Assembly (NCBI GenBank): GCA_025924495.1
Contig: JAICIG010000166.1
Location: forward strand, 1-15,376
Source: Pirellulales bacterium
GTDB lineage: Bacteria > Planctomycetota > Planctomycetia > Pirellulales > JAICIG01
Reading direction: 5' to 3'
DNA: 15,376 nt
The translations under genes and the position numbers were made by a program. This document shows, one piece after another, positions 6,480 to 15,376 of the stretch (the first letter of the stretch is position 1; every line of letters starts with the position of its first letter). Under the pieces are notes generated by a model. That model searched no databases. It was not told the DNA's origin and saw nothing but the letters and a program-made list of their open reading frames with translations.

Positions 6480-6887
6480 ATGCCCGGCTTTGCCCTGAAT
6501 TCGATCGAAGTGACGACACTCTTCATGCTTTGCGGCTGCGCAGCGGCGGCCATTGCGATCGCTCGGCGCGCATATCGTGCCATTGCCGAGCGAAACGCCA
6601 GCCGAGGGCTCGAAGCGGTATTTACCGCCTCGGCCTTGTTGATCTTGGCGACACTGTTTTTCAATCATCAACCCCCACGGCGCATTCTGAATGCCGCGCC
6701 CGCCTGGAACGTCCGTTATCAGCCTGTCGAGGCAGCTTCGCGCGAGATGCTGCAACGACGAGCCGCATCGAGCGCAAGGGAATCGCTAGAACAGGAAAGG
6801 CACGCGGAGCGCGAGCGCCGTGCATGCGAACAAGCGGAGCGAGATGAACTTCTAGAACAAATGCTGGCTGGACATAACCGGCAATAG
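6480..6887 (+). CDS. Small two-helix membrane protein with coiled-coil tail, under the riboswitch
   Basis: A 135-residue protein of no recognised family. It has two hydrophobic segments, roughly residues 9-27 (EVTTLFMLCGCAAAAIAIA) and 40-60 (GLEAVFTASALLILATLFF), joined by a short basic loop (RRAYRAIAERNASR). The C-terminal half is a highly charged Arg/Glu-rich helix (about 85-130) that should form a coiled coil. The basic loop suggests it faces the cytosol, leaving both termini outside, on the same side as the SPFH lipoprotein. ATG 6480 was chosen because GGGAG lies 8 bases upstream; the frame is open back to a TTG at 6321, but that part is not protein-like. It is the first gene after the riboswitch and ends 66 bases before the SPFH gene, so the two are probably cotranscribed. 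It could be a membrane partner of the SPFH protein; this is inferred from position and coiled-coil content only. Confidence 0.68.
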   Translation: MPGFALNSIEVTTLFMLCGCAAAAIAIARRAYRAIAERNASRGLEAVFTASALLILATLFFNHQPPRRILNAAPAWNVRYQPVEAASREMLQRRAASSARESLEQERHAERERRACEQAERDELLEQMLAGHNRQ

Positions 6888-6953
6888 GCGAGTTTGTGCA
6901 ACTCGTCGCGAATAAAACTGATGACTCGATTCTTTCACGAAGGAGAAACTTCC

Positions 6954-7958
6954 ATGACACGCTGGTTCGGTTTCGGGCCGGCCCTGTTGGCGATCGCCGC
7001 GCTGTGCGGCGCCGGTTGCAGTGAGCAGATTCCTCAGGGGCACGTCGGCAAAGTATTGGCGGCTTCAGGGTGGGGCGACGGAGTTTCGGAGCCTGGCTAC
7101 GTTTCGTGCTGGGGGCGCGACGAACTTTATTTGCTGGCCACGGGCGACAAGTCTCACACCGAGCATCTCAACATCCTTTGCGCAGATAAGCTCAATTTCC
7201 GTTGCGATCTGGTGATTGTTACCCGACCTAAGACAGATCAGGCTAGCCGCGATGCGATCTTCTTGCGCGTGCAAGCACAGCAGGCGGGAGCCGGACATGC
7301 ATTGATTACCGGAGATCAACTCTACGACGTTTACGTGAAGCCGATTGTCGTGCCCGCCGCTTACGATGTCGTGTCAAAGCGCGAGACAGACCAAATTGGC
7401 GGCGACATGGCCGAAATCAAGCGCGAGATTGTCCAGCTCTGTCGAGAGCGAATGGGCGGCGCAACGCCGGTAGAAGTTGCGTTAATCGATTTCACCAACA
7501 CCGATTATCCGGAGACGGTGACATTGGCCAATGAAGCAAGAAAGAAAAAGGAGATCGACATCGAAATCGCCCGCAGCGATGCGGCCATCGAAGAGGCGAA
7601 GGCCGAAGGGCGGCTGCGCGCCGCCAATAAGGAATACCAGGCAAAGCTGCTCGAAGCCAAAATGATCGCCGACTCGAACCGCATCATCGGCGAGAGCCTC
7701 TCCGAAAATCCGCTCTTCCTATATTGGCATCAGATCAAGGTCTACGGTGAAGCCGCCGCCGGCCCGAACAACGTGTTCATCATTCCTTACGACGCGACGG
7801 GCAATAGCGACCACAGTCTGCTCAACTCGCCGCTGATGCGCGACGCGCTCGAACGCGCGAAAAGCCGGGCAACCAAGTCTCCCGAAGCTATGCAAGAACG
7901 CCTGGCGGAAGCGCAACAAGCAGCCGAACGCGCGGCGGAAGCGAAGAGTGAGAAATGA
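6954..7958 (+). CDS. SPFH/band-7 (prohibitin-like) predicted lipoprotein
   Basis: A 334-residue protein. The N-terminus is a lipoprotein-type signal (WFGFGPALLAIAALCGAGC), with lipidation expected at C22; the lipobox G-A-G-C is acceptable but not ideal, having Gly at -3. Residues about 25-205 form an SPFH/band-7 domain, beginning IPQGHVGKVL and including DKLNFRCDLVIVTRP and the helix DMAEIKREIVQLCRERM. It is followed by the charged coiled coil typical of the family (ANEARKKKEIDIEIARSDAAIEEAKAEG, about 195-235) and the NPLFLYWHQIKVYG / FIIPYDAT segment. The end is a second Ala/Glu/Arg helix. SPFH proteins oligomerise into rings or cages on membranes and organise membrane domains or regulate proteases. 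ATG 6954 has AAGGAG 8 bases upstream; longer starts are rejected because they would lose the signal peptide. It is second in the riboswitch-led unit. Confidence 0.88.
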   Translation: MTRWFGFGPALLAIAALCGAGCSEQIPQGHVGKVLAASGWGDGVSEPGYVSCWGRDELYLLATGDKSHTEHLNILCADKLNFRCDLVIVTRPKTDQASRDAIFLRVQAQQAGAGHALITGDQLYDVYVKPIVVPAAYDVVSKRETDQIGGDMAEIKREIVQLCRERMGGATPVEVALIDFTNTDYPETVTLANEARKKKEIDIEIARSDAAIEEAKAEGRLRAANKEYQAKLLEAKMIADSNRIIGESLSENPLFLYWHQIKVYGEAAAGPNNVFIIPYDATGNSDHSLLNSPLMRDALERAKSRATKSPEAMQERLAEAQQAAERAAEAKSEK

Positions 7959-7989
7959 GGAGGCCGAGACCGTAGCTCTGAGGTAGGGA

Positions 7990-8035
7990 CCGGCGCCGGG
8001 AAGCAACTGCGGCACGACGGGTGAAAGTTCCGCAG
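7990..8035. other. Inverted repeats between convergent genes
   Basis: The 95-base gap between the SPFH stop and the convergent propeller gene holds the perfect palindrome CCGGCGCCGG (7990-7999) and a CTGCGG/CCGCAG pair (8007-8012 and 8030-8035, 17-base spacer). Either could help end transcription from one or both sides, but neither has a U-tract. Confidence 0.3.
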
Positions 8036-8053
8036 AACCGAATTAGCGGCTGC

Positions 8054-11000
8054 CTATTGTCCTGGCAAAAAGCCTTTAACGGACTCATCCTTAGGAATTG
8101 AGCCGCCCCGGCTGAGCACAGAAACGCCATAACCTTCGTTCTTTCCAGAAGCGAGCACCTCGGTGGGCACGGCCAGGTTTTCGAAGAAGGCGCCGGCGTT
8201 GCGCCACAGGATTTTGTTCATGTGCGTTTCAATGCTTTCGCCGGCGGGAATCTTAAAACTGCCCGTGGGCGTCGTCGTGGCAGATTTGCGCTCCCAGAGC
8301 GTCTTGCCGTCGAGCGTAATTGTTGCCCGGCATTCGACCTTCATCTCGGGCATTTGCGTTGCTTCTTTGCTGGGCTTGCGAAAGACGCTGAAGGCGCCTT
8401 GCGAGTAGACGATCGTCTGGCCCGTCGGGCTTGACGCATAGCTCAGCTCGAGGACGACAGGCTGACCTTCGACCACGGTCACCTGGTGCGCGGCGAATTT
8501 CTGAATGAGCGAGCGCCGCACTTCATCCGCAAAGTTGGGACGATCGGAAATCGACGGCAAATTCAGCTTCAGGCTCAGGCTGGTTCCCAGTCCGACGGCC
8601 AGGTCGCGGCGAGGACCGAGCGACGCGAGTTTCATCGATGCCAGCGGGTCAGGCAAGGAGATCGCATTCAGCGAACAATTCATGCCGCCGACTCCGCCCC
8701 GCATCGCCGTATACCAAAAGCGTCCGTCGGGCGTCTCATTTGCTTGGTGGCCGCCGCCTGAATCGTAGGCCCAGATCACCATCCCGCGCCGCAGGCTGAC
8801 CAGGAGCCGCTGGCCAAACAGCAAGTGCTCGTCGCCGCACCATTGCAGCGTTTGTCCGGAGACGGGCAAAGTGAACGCTTGCGTCTGCTTACCATCCTCA
8901 AGGCTGAAGCATTCCAGCACGCTGTCCGCCGCATCGATCGATAAGGTTGCCAATTGTTTGCCTTTTGCGTCTACCGCGAGCGCCAATATGGAGCCCTTGG
9001 CTTCGAGCTGGCCCTGCGGTTCGCCGGTGAGCGCATCCACCAACGTCACGCTGTTGTGATTGCTGAGGACCACGTATTTGTGATTCGGCGTGAGCTGAAA
9101 GTGCGAGGCCTTCGTTCTCCAGACCGCTTGGCACTCGGGCAACTTCCAGAGTACGAGCTTTTCGCCCTGGCCTTTCGTGATGAGGTGATCCGCGTCGATG
9201 AATTCCGCCGCCTCAATCCGTTCGCGATGATTAGAAAAACTGCTCGGAAATCGATCGCCAGCCTCTTTGTCGTCCGGAGAGGGTCTCCAGCCGGCCACGT
9301 GCTTTTCCGTGGGCAGGTGGAAGACGTCAATTCGGTCTTGTCCTTCCGAGAGCCGCACCGCAACCCGATTTCCGTCGGGACTGAAGGCGACGGTCTCGGC
9401 GTCATAGGCCAAGGGAGTCGTTTTGAGATGTTGGCCTTTAATCAGGTCATAAAGACAGAGGCGGTGAACTTGCCCCGGTTGAACGATGGGAAACGCGCCC
9501 CGCCGCGAGTTCAAATTAATTGGCGGGCTGGACGTGCAATCGAGCAGCACTTTGCCGACGTCGGCTCTGGCAAAGAATATCTTTCCCGTTCCATCCTTCA
9601 GGTCAAGGGGACGCGGCAACAGTTTGCCCGCGGGCTGAGGCGCCGGATCAGGCTTGGCCTGCCACGAGTCGGCGAAGCCGCTCAATTCCTGCACCGCCGA
9701 CATGTCGGGGGGCGTTAGCGGCGGCAGTTGCTGGTCGATTTCGCGCCCGCCGCGTTCGGCGTTTTCGATACCGCGCGCCACTTGTTTTTGCTCAATCTTG
9801 TAACCTGTCAAAGCGCGGTTGCGGGAGCCGCCCATGCCGACCAAGAGATTCTCGTTGTCGAGCAAGATCCGCTGCTCGGCAGTATGCATCCCCGTCTCGT
9901 TCGGCAGGCGCAACACGGCTCCTTGAGCGGATCGGTCGACGATCACTTGTCCGGAGACTAACCAGCGCTGGCGATCCGGGAACCATTCGAGCTTGCGGCC
10001 CGTGTAGCGATTGCCGCCGTCCAGTTTGTCGCCAAACGATTCCTTCAGCTCGAATTCTGTCGCCAGTTCGCCGGTTTCCATGTCCCAGCACAACAATCGC
10101 TTTTTGCCGAAGTTACCGCCTAGCGCGGCAAGCTCTTTGCCGTCGGGCGAATAAACCAGCGCGGTGAACTCATGGAAACCTCGCTCCGATTGCGGCACAA
10201 ACGTCGCGCCTCGAACCTGGCCCGTTTCGAGCTCATAAATCCGCAGTGCCGGTGGCGAGCCGCGAGTGATCATGGCCAGGTATTTGCCGCCCGGACTGAT
10301 GCCAAAGGCGTCCTGGCCGCTCGACTGGGGCAGTTTCACGGTTCGTTCCGGAATGCCATCGGGCATTTTCCAGATGGTCATCTCAGCCTGTGAGCTGCCG
10401 CGGGCCTCGCCGACGTAAAGCAATTGTGTTGCACTGGGAAAAGCAATCGCATGAGTCGAGGACCTCTCGGATTCCAGCTCGATGATGCCCGCCGATTCTC
10501 GGCCAATCAAATCCCAAATATAAATCAGGTTCTTGAATGATTCCGTGGACGCTAAGTAACGACCGTCCGGGCTCAGCGCGTATTGGCGATCGCCCATCAT
10601 GACTTGCTTGACCGACGCAATGCGTTTGACTTCAACGAGGTTCCACAGGTCCCAGTCGTGATTGGCATTGCGGCCGGAACCTAGAGCAATGAATGGACTG
10701 GCGACATCGGGTCGAACGAGCCGCGTTTCGTGTCCTTCCCCTGGAAATGCAATGTGGTACTTGCGTGTCGCGTCAAAAATGATTGGCTCGGCAGGTGGAT
10801 CGACGGCGCTTTGCCACTCGGCGGGAACGGGCGGCGCCTCTTCGTTCGGTCCGCCGATTCGTCCGCCCGGCGCCGCTTTCCAACCCTTCATTTTAGGCGC
10901 CGTCCCCCCGCCCTTAACGGTCTCGCTGCCGCTCGGATTGGAGCGAACGGGGCCCGGCGAAATGTCTGGCTTAACGGTTGGCGCGGAAGCCGGTTGAATG

Positions 11001-11362
11001 GCCGGCTGCACGTTGATATTCGGCGGCGCTGCCGGGCTCGCAGCAGGCGGCCAATTCGGCTGCGGTAGCGCGGCGGGCGCCGGATTCTCAGCGAGCGGCT
11101 CGGGCGAGTGGCGAAACAAGCTACTGATGAGGATCAACAACACGCTTGCCAAGGCCACGGCGCCGCCCGCCGCTGCGACCAGCCAGACAGGGTTCTTCAG
11201 GAACTGCCCTTGGCCGCCCGGCGATTGTTGCTCCTGGTAGAACCCACCAACCGTTTCATTTAAGCCATAGCCGCAGCACGGGCACGCCATGGGGTGGCCG
11301 ATCCACTGATCGGCGATCGTGCAGGCCAAACCGCATGCAGGGCAGTTGACGACGATAGGCAT
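8054..11362 (-). CDS. Zinc-ribbon, membrane-anchored divergent beta-propeller protein
   Basis: A 1102-residue protein. The zinc ribbon uses C7/C10 and C27/C30, with the same spacing as in the neighbouring protease. One membrane helix follows at about 57-83, then a Pro/Ala-rich linker to about 215. Two blocks of degenerate WD40/YVTN-like blades follow, roughly 220-530 and 620-900, recognisable from repeated phrases such as ALSPDGRYLAS, IYIWDLIG, LVYSPDGKELAALGG and VAFSPDGNRVAV. They are joined by a polar linker. After the second propeller, about 190 residues form a further alpha/beta domain (FADEVRRSLIQKF, QPVVLELSYA, KVECRATITLDGKTLWERKS) that I do not recognise. The start ATG at 11362 fits the zinc ribbon; its Shine-Dalgarno is weak. 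The protease gene ends 97 bases upstream in the same orientation, so cotranscription is plausible. The propeller would be extracytoplasmic if the ribbon is cytosolic. Function unknown; a binding or scaffold role is the usual guess for such proteins. Confidence 0.85.
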   Translation of the reverse strand: MPIVVNCPACGLACTIADQWIGHPMACPCCGYGLNETVGGFYQEQQSPGGQGQFLKNPVWLVAAAGGAVALASVLLILISSLFRHSPEPLAENPAPAALPQPNWPPAASPAAPPNINVQPAIQPASAPTVKPDISPGPVRSNPSGSETVKGGGTAPKMKGWKAAPGGRIGGPNEEAPPVPAEWQSAVDPPAEPIIFDATRKYHIAFPGEGHETRLVRPDVASPFIALGSGRNANHDWDLWNLVEVKRIASVKQVMMGDRQYALSPDGRYLASTESFKNLIYIWDLIGRESAGIIELESERSSTHAIAFPSATQLLYVGEARGSSQAEMTIWKMPDGIPERTVKLPQSSGQDAFGISPGGKYLAMITRGSPPALRIYELETGQVRGATFVPQSERGFHEFTALVYSPDGKELAALGGNFGKKRLLCWDMETGELATEFELKESFGDKLDGGNRYTGRKLEWFPDRQRWLVSGQVIVDRSAQGAVLRLPNETGMHTAEQRILLDNENLLVGMGGSRNRALTGYKIEQKQVARGIENAERGGREIDQQLPPLTPPDMSAVQELSGFADSWQAKPDPAPQPAGKLLPRPLDLKDGTGKIFFARADVGKVLLDCTSSPPINLNSRRGAFPIVQPGQVHRLCLYDLIKGQHLKTTPLAYDAETVAFSPDGNRVAVRLSEGQDRIDVFHLPTEKHVAGWRPSPDDKEAGDRFPSSFSNHRERIEAAEFIDADHLITKGQGEKLVLWKLPECQAVWRTKASHFQLTPNHKYVVLSNHNSVTLVDALTGEPQGQLEAKGSILALAVDAKGKQLATLSIDAADSVLECFSLEDGKQTQAFTLPVSGQTLQWCGDEHLLFGQRLLVSLRRGMVIWAYDSGGGHQANETPDGRFWYTAMRGGVGGMNCSLNAISLPDPLASMKLASLGPRRDLAVGLGTSLSLKLNLPSISDRPNFADEVRRSLIQKFAAHQVTVVEGQPVVLELSYASSPTGQTIVYSQGAFSVFRKPSKEATQMPEMKVECRATITLDGKTLWERKSATTTPTGSFKIPAGESIETHMNKILWRNAGAFFENLAVPTEVLASGKNEGYGVSVLSRGGSIPKDESVKGFLPGQ

Positions 11363-11459
11363 TGTGGCCCCGGGGGAAAATTAGGTGAGAGAGAATAGCT
11401 CGCGCCAATCGCTCAATTCCAACCGCCGCGCAAGCGCTAGGCGGCTTGGATGCAGCACG

Positions 11460-13535
11460 CTACTTCGCGCCCATTCCTGCCAACAGTTCCTTAGCTTCGG
11501 CAGCAGCCTTCGTACCGGGGAAATCGGCGATGATTTTTTCCAGACGCTCCCGTCCCGCGTCGCGCGTGATCGGGTTCTTCAACATCTGTTTAGCAAGCGC
11601 GAGGCCGCGCGCGGCGGCTTTCTCGCGATCCTCCGGCGTAGCAGGCGCCGCCGCTCCGGCGTCATCGTCGTCGTCAGACGCGGAAGGAGTCGTGGAGGTT
11701 GGCGTCTTTGCCGTCACCTTGCTACGAGGGGCGTCCCCCGCAATGTTCGGAAATGTGACGCCGTACTGCACGTTGTACTTGAGCCGCAGAATATCGTACG
11801 TCTGGCCGATCGTTGTCTTTCCGCCGTACGATTTCCGCATGATCATATCCGTGTCGAAGATCTTCGCTCGACCCGCTTCGGCAGATAAGGCCAAGGCTCG
11901 CAGATCTTCGGCAATGCTCTCCATCATCATGGCGTCGGCGGTGACAAGCAGCACCAGCTCCGGATCGACGTCTTTGACATCCAAGTCTTTCAGTTGAGAT
12001 GCGCTCTCGGGCAGGATTTCAGCCCACTTGCGATAAAAATTCATGACCTTCTGGCCGAAGTTGCGGCTCTTCTTAAAAGACGTGGGCAGCGCCGGACGCG
12101 GGACCTTTTTGAGCTTGTCGTACATCGTGCGATTGACTTCGCCGATTTGCTTCCAGTACTCCAGCGTGCGTTTGCCGTCGCCCATCGCCAGCGAGCCGCT
12201 GTCTTTCCGCGGCGGCGGCAATTGCGCGAGCGGGCGCAATCCGCTTTGCGCCGACTGCATCACTTGGCGAATGTGCTCGGCGGAAATGGCGAAGTTGAGG
12301 TTCTGTCCATCGGTGCGGTTCCAAGTATTCAGGCCGACGACCTCGCTGCGCAGATTCACCAAGGGCCCGCCGCTGTTGCCGCCTGAAATGGGCGCCGTGG
12401 TTTGCAGCCAAACGGCATCTCGATCGTAACCAAGCACTTCGGTGTAAATGTCTCGCTTGGAGCCCGCCATCAACAATTCGCGAATGTCATTGCCCGTGCG
12501 CACCGCACTGATGATGCCATCGCTGACCGAACCGCCGAAACCTTTGGGCGCGCCGAACGCCAGCACCGACTCTCCCTTCTCGGGCCGGCTGGCGGACAGC
12601 GGAAGAGGTCGCAGCCGGTAATTGCCTGGATTGATCTTCAATATCGCCAGGTCCTTGCCGGGAGCCACGACAAGAAAGCCCTGGATGTCGAAGGATGTCT
12701 TATCGATCAGGAACGTTGCCTTCGCCGTCTTTGCGCCTTCAATGACGTGGTAATTGGTCGCAATCGTGCCCTGGTCGTCGACCACAAATCCACTGCCCAG
12801 TCCGACGCCCGGCACCTCGATAACCACCACCGAGGGCTCGATCGCCTGAACCACTTCTCGCGTCGAACCAGACGTGGCCGCGGGAGTCGCGGGCTCAAGC
12901 GCCGGCGGAGTCGCGGGAGTCGTTGGAATCGAGGCCGCAGCGGGAACGCTCGCCGGAGGCAGAATCGTTGTCGGCGGGTTCGTTGCGGAATTCAGCCCGG
13001 TTGGTTGCGCAATGGTCGTTTGAGGCAAAGCCGCGTTCTGAGCAGGCAAGCTAGCCGGATTGACCGCGGGGGGGGATGCGGGAGCTGGCGCGACGATGCC
13101 GCCGGAAAGGACCGTCGCGGACGGAGCCGCTTCAACCGTCGGCGCCGCGCTGGTTTCCGCCGGATTTGCGACGGCGGGTTCGTTCGCTTGAGCCACAGGC
13201 GCAGCAGGTCTGGTCAGCAGATAGACGGCAAAGGCGCCCAGCGGCAGGAGCAACGCTGCCAGTCCTGCCGCAGCGCCAATTAAAAATCGTCGGCTATTGT
13301 CGTTGCTCGCAGCGCGCTTTTGCGCAGGGCGGTTGCTTCTGACGCCGGCAGTTCCGCCGCTGCGCAAGCTGCGATTGGGAACAACCGGCGCCGCCCCGCG
13401 AGGCGCTTGGGGGACGGCCATTCCCGGCACGACGAACTCGCCGCTGCAGTAGGGGCACTGCGCCGTTTGTCCTGCCAGATCAGAGGATACGGCGACGGTT
13501 TGCTGGCAATAGGGACACGCGAGGTGTTGGTCCAT
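11460..13535 (-). CDS. Zinc-ribbon, membrane-anchored trypsin-like serine protease (S1C/HtrA-like, no PDZ)
   Basis: A 691-residue protein. The zinc ribbon reads CPYC (7-10) and CPYC (27-30), with AGQTAQ between and FVVPG after, the standard planctomycete ribbon form. One membrane helix lies at about 84-107, then a long Ala/Pro/Thr linker to about 222. The protease domain spans about 225-430 with an intact triad: His263 in TNYHVIEG, Asp295 in GKDLAILKI and Ser388 in GGNSGGPLV. No PDZ domain follows, unlike DegP/DegS; instead there is a helical region (about 450-600) of unknown type, a DDDDD linker (621-625) and a C-terminal helical hairpin (RLEKIIADFPGTKAAAEAKELL) like half of a tetratricopeptide repeat. 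The domain should act in the periplasm-like space. ATG 13535 has AGAGGG 7 bases upstream. Loss of PDZ suggests substrate choice is set by other parts, possibly the helical region. Confidence 0.9.
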   Translation of the reverse strand: MDQHLACPYCQQTVAVSSDLAGQTAQCPYCSGEFVVPGMAVPQAPRGAAPVVPNRSLRSGGTAGVRSNRPAQKRAASNDNSRRFLIGAAAGLAALLLPLGAFAVYLLTRPAAPVAQANEPAVANPAETSAAPTVEAAPSATVLSGGIVAPAPASPPAVNPASLPAQNAALPQTTIAQPTGLNSATNPPTTILPPASVPAAASIPTTPATPPALEPATPAATSGSTREVVQAIEPSVVVIEVPGVGLGSGFVVDDQGTIATNYHVIEGAKTAKATFLIDKTSFDIQGFLVVAPGKDLAILKINPGNYRLRPLPLSASRPEKGESVLAFGAPKGFGGSVSDGIISAVRTGNDIRELLMAGSKRDIYTEVLGYDRDAVWLQTTAPISGGNSGGPLVNLRSEVVGLNTWNRTDGQNLNFAISAEHIRQVMQSAQSGLRPLAQLPPPRKDSGSLAMGDGKRTLEYWKQIGEVNRTMYDKLKKVPRPALPTSFKKSRNFGQKVMNFYRKWAEILPESASQLKDLDVKDVDPELVLLVTADAMMMESIAEDLRALALSAEAGRAKIFDTDMIMRKSYGGKTTIGQTYDILRLKYNVQYGVTFPNIAGDAPRSKVTAKTPTSTTPSASDDDDDAGAAAPATPEDREKAAARGLALAKQMLKNPITRDAGRERLEKIIADFPGTKAAAEAKELLAGMGAK

Positions 13536-13885
13536 CGGGACGCCCTCTTTGAGATTTCGACAGGCCTGAGACTTCGGCCGATCACCTCACTACCCTCATA
13601 TAGCCAGACGTGGGGTTCGCAGCCGCTCAAACATCGTATCACTGCTCTGCGGGCCTCGCAACGATTTTTGCTTAGCGCACTGTTTGGCCTCGGAAAATGG
13701 AGACCCGCAGGCAATTACGCGTGCTGGGCGCTTGCCGCGGCCGACTTGCCGCTGTCCGCGGCTAGTTTGTACTCGATGCGAGTGGTCATGCCCTTGGGGC
13801 GAAAAACCGTCGCGTGATCTCCGCCTTACCAGGCTCGCCGGCTGCGTCTGCATCATTGGCAGGGTGCGCCACGGCAAGGCCAATT
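13536..13885. other. Gap between groEL and the protease gene
   Basis: These 350 bases should hold the protease promoter on the minus strand. TATATG, read on the minus strand near 13595-13600, is a possible -10, but no -35 sits at the right distance. Frames of up to 95 codons on both strands lack start signals and are Arg-rich, so I see no gene here. Confidence 0.45.
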
Positions 13886-13921
13886 AAAAAACCCCGCCGG
13901 CCCGCTTAGGGACCGACGGGG
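13886..13921 (-). terminator. Intrinsic terminator of groEL
   Basis: Read on the minus strand, a 12-bp GC-rich stem (arms 13910-13921 and 13892-13903, with two G-U pairs) closes a 6-base loop and is followed at once by six T (13891-13886). It lies 47 bases after the groEL stop. This is a textbook Rho-independent terminator, and it separates groEL from the protease gene. Confidence 0.9.
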
Positions 13922-13968
13922 TGTTGCGGAAATAATGCACTGAGCAGTCACGGCTCAGGACATTGAAC

Positions 13969-15376
<1,408 letters not shown>

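Noticed and set aside
8954..9718. 254-codon plus-strand frame inside the propeller gene
   Set aside because: It is the opposite-strand shadow of the propeller gene, whose SPDG-type blades are clearly the coding frame.
12402..13283. 293-codon plus-strand frame inside the protease gene
   Set aside because: The product is dominated by Arg/Gly runs from the Pro/Ala linker of the protease read backwards; the protease triad lies on the other strand.
13596..13883. 95-codon minus-strand frame between groEL and the protease
   Set aside because: It runs up to the groEL terminator, lacks a ribosome site, and has basic, patternless composition.

Overview
The window looks like a chromosomal segment of a planctomycete, probably of the Pirellulales type. 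The main reason is that three proteins share one layout: a short N-terminal zinc ribbon of the CPxC...CPxC type with an 'AG' turn, one membrane helix, then a large domain outside the membrane (WD40 propeller, divergent propeller, trypsin-like protease). A secreted DUF1080/LamG-like protein, Pro/Ala-rich linkers and moderately high GC fit this. No mobile element, CRISPR array, tRNA or rRNA was seen. The taxonomic call is inference from gene style, not from a marker search.

Layout. Left end: a small family-2 glycosyltransferase-like gene on the minus strand (46-741), whose usual metal-binding DxD is not visible. Divergent from it are hisI (phosphoribosyl-AMP cyclohydrolase, 1090-1524) and, 22 bases on, a secreted lectin-fold protein (1547-2260). 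Next come a 124-residue unknown protein (2455-2829), a zinc-ribbon/membrane/coiled-coil/eight-WD40 protein (3026-5080), and a Ser/Gln-rich low-complexity protein (5343-5888) preceded by a candidate promoter.

Centre: the most interesting region. A promoter (6101-6128), an inverted repeat and then a sequence with the hallmarks of the ydaO/yuaA class of c-di-AMP riboswitch (6161-6269) form the leader of a two-gene unit. The genes encode a small two-helix membrane protein with a charged coiled-coil tail (6480-6887) and a predicted SPFH/band-7 lipoprotein (6954-7958). If correct, this places an SPFH membrane-scaffold module under control of a second messenger best known for potassium, osmotic and cell-wall control.

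Right half, minus strand: a 1102-residue zinc-ribbon/propeller protein (8054-11362), a zinc-ribbon/trypsin-like protease with an intact His-Asp-Ser triad (11460-13535), and the C-terminal 469 residues of a GroEL chaperonin (13969 to the window edge) followed by a strong intrinsic terminator (13886-13921). The protease and the propeller protein lie 97 bases apart in the same orientation and may be cotranscribed.
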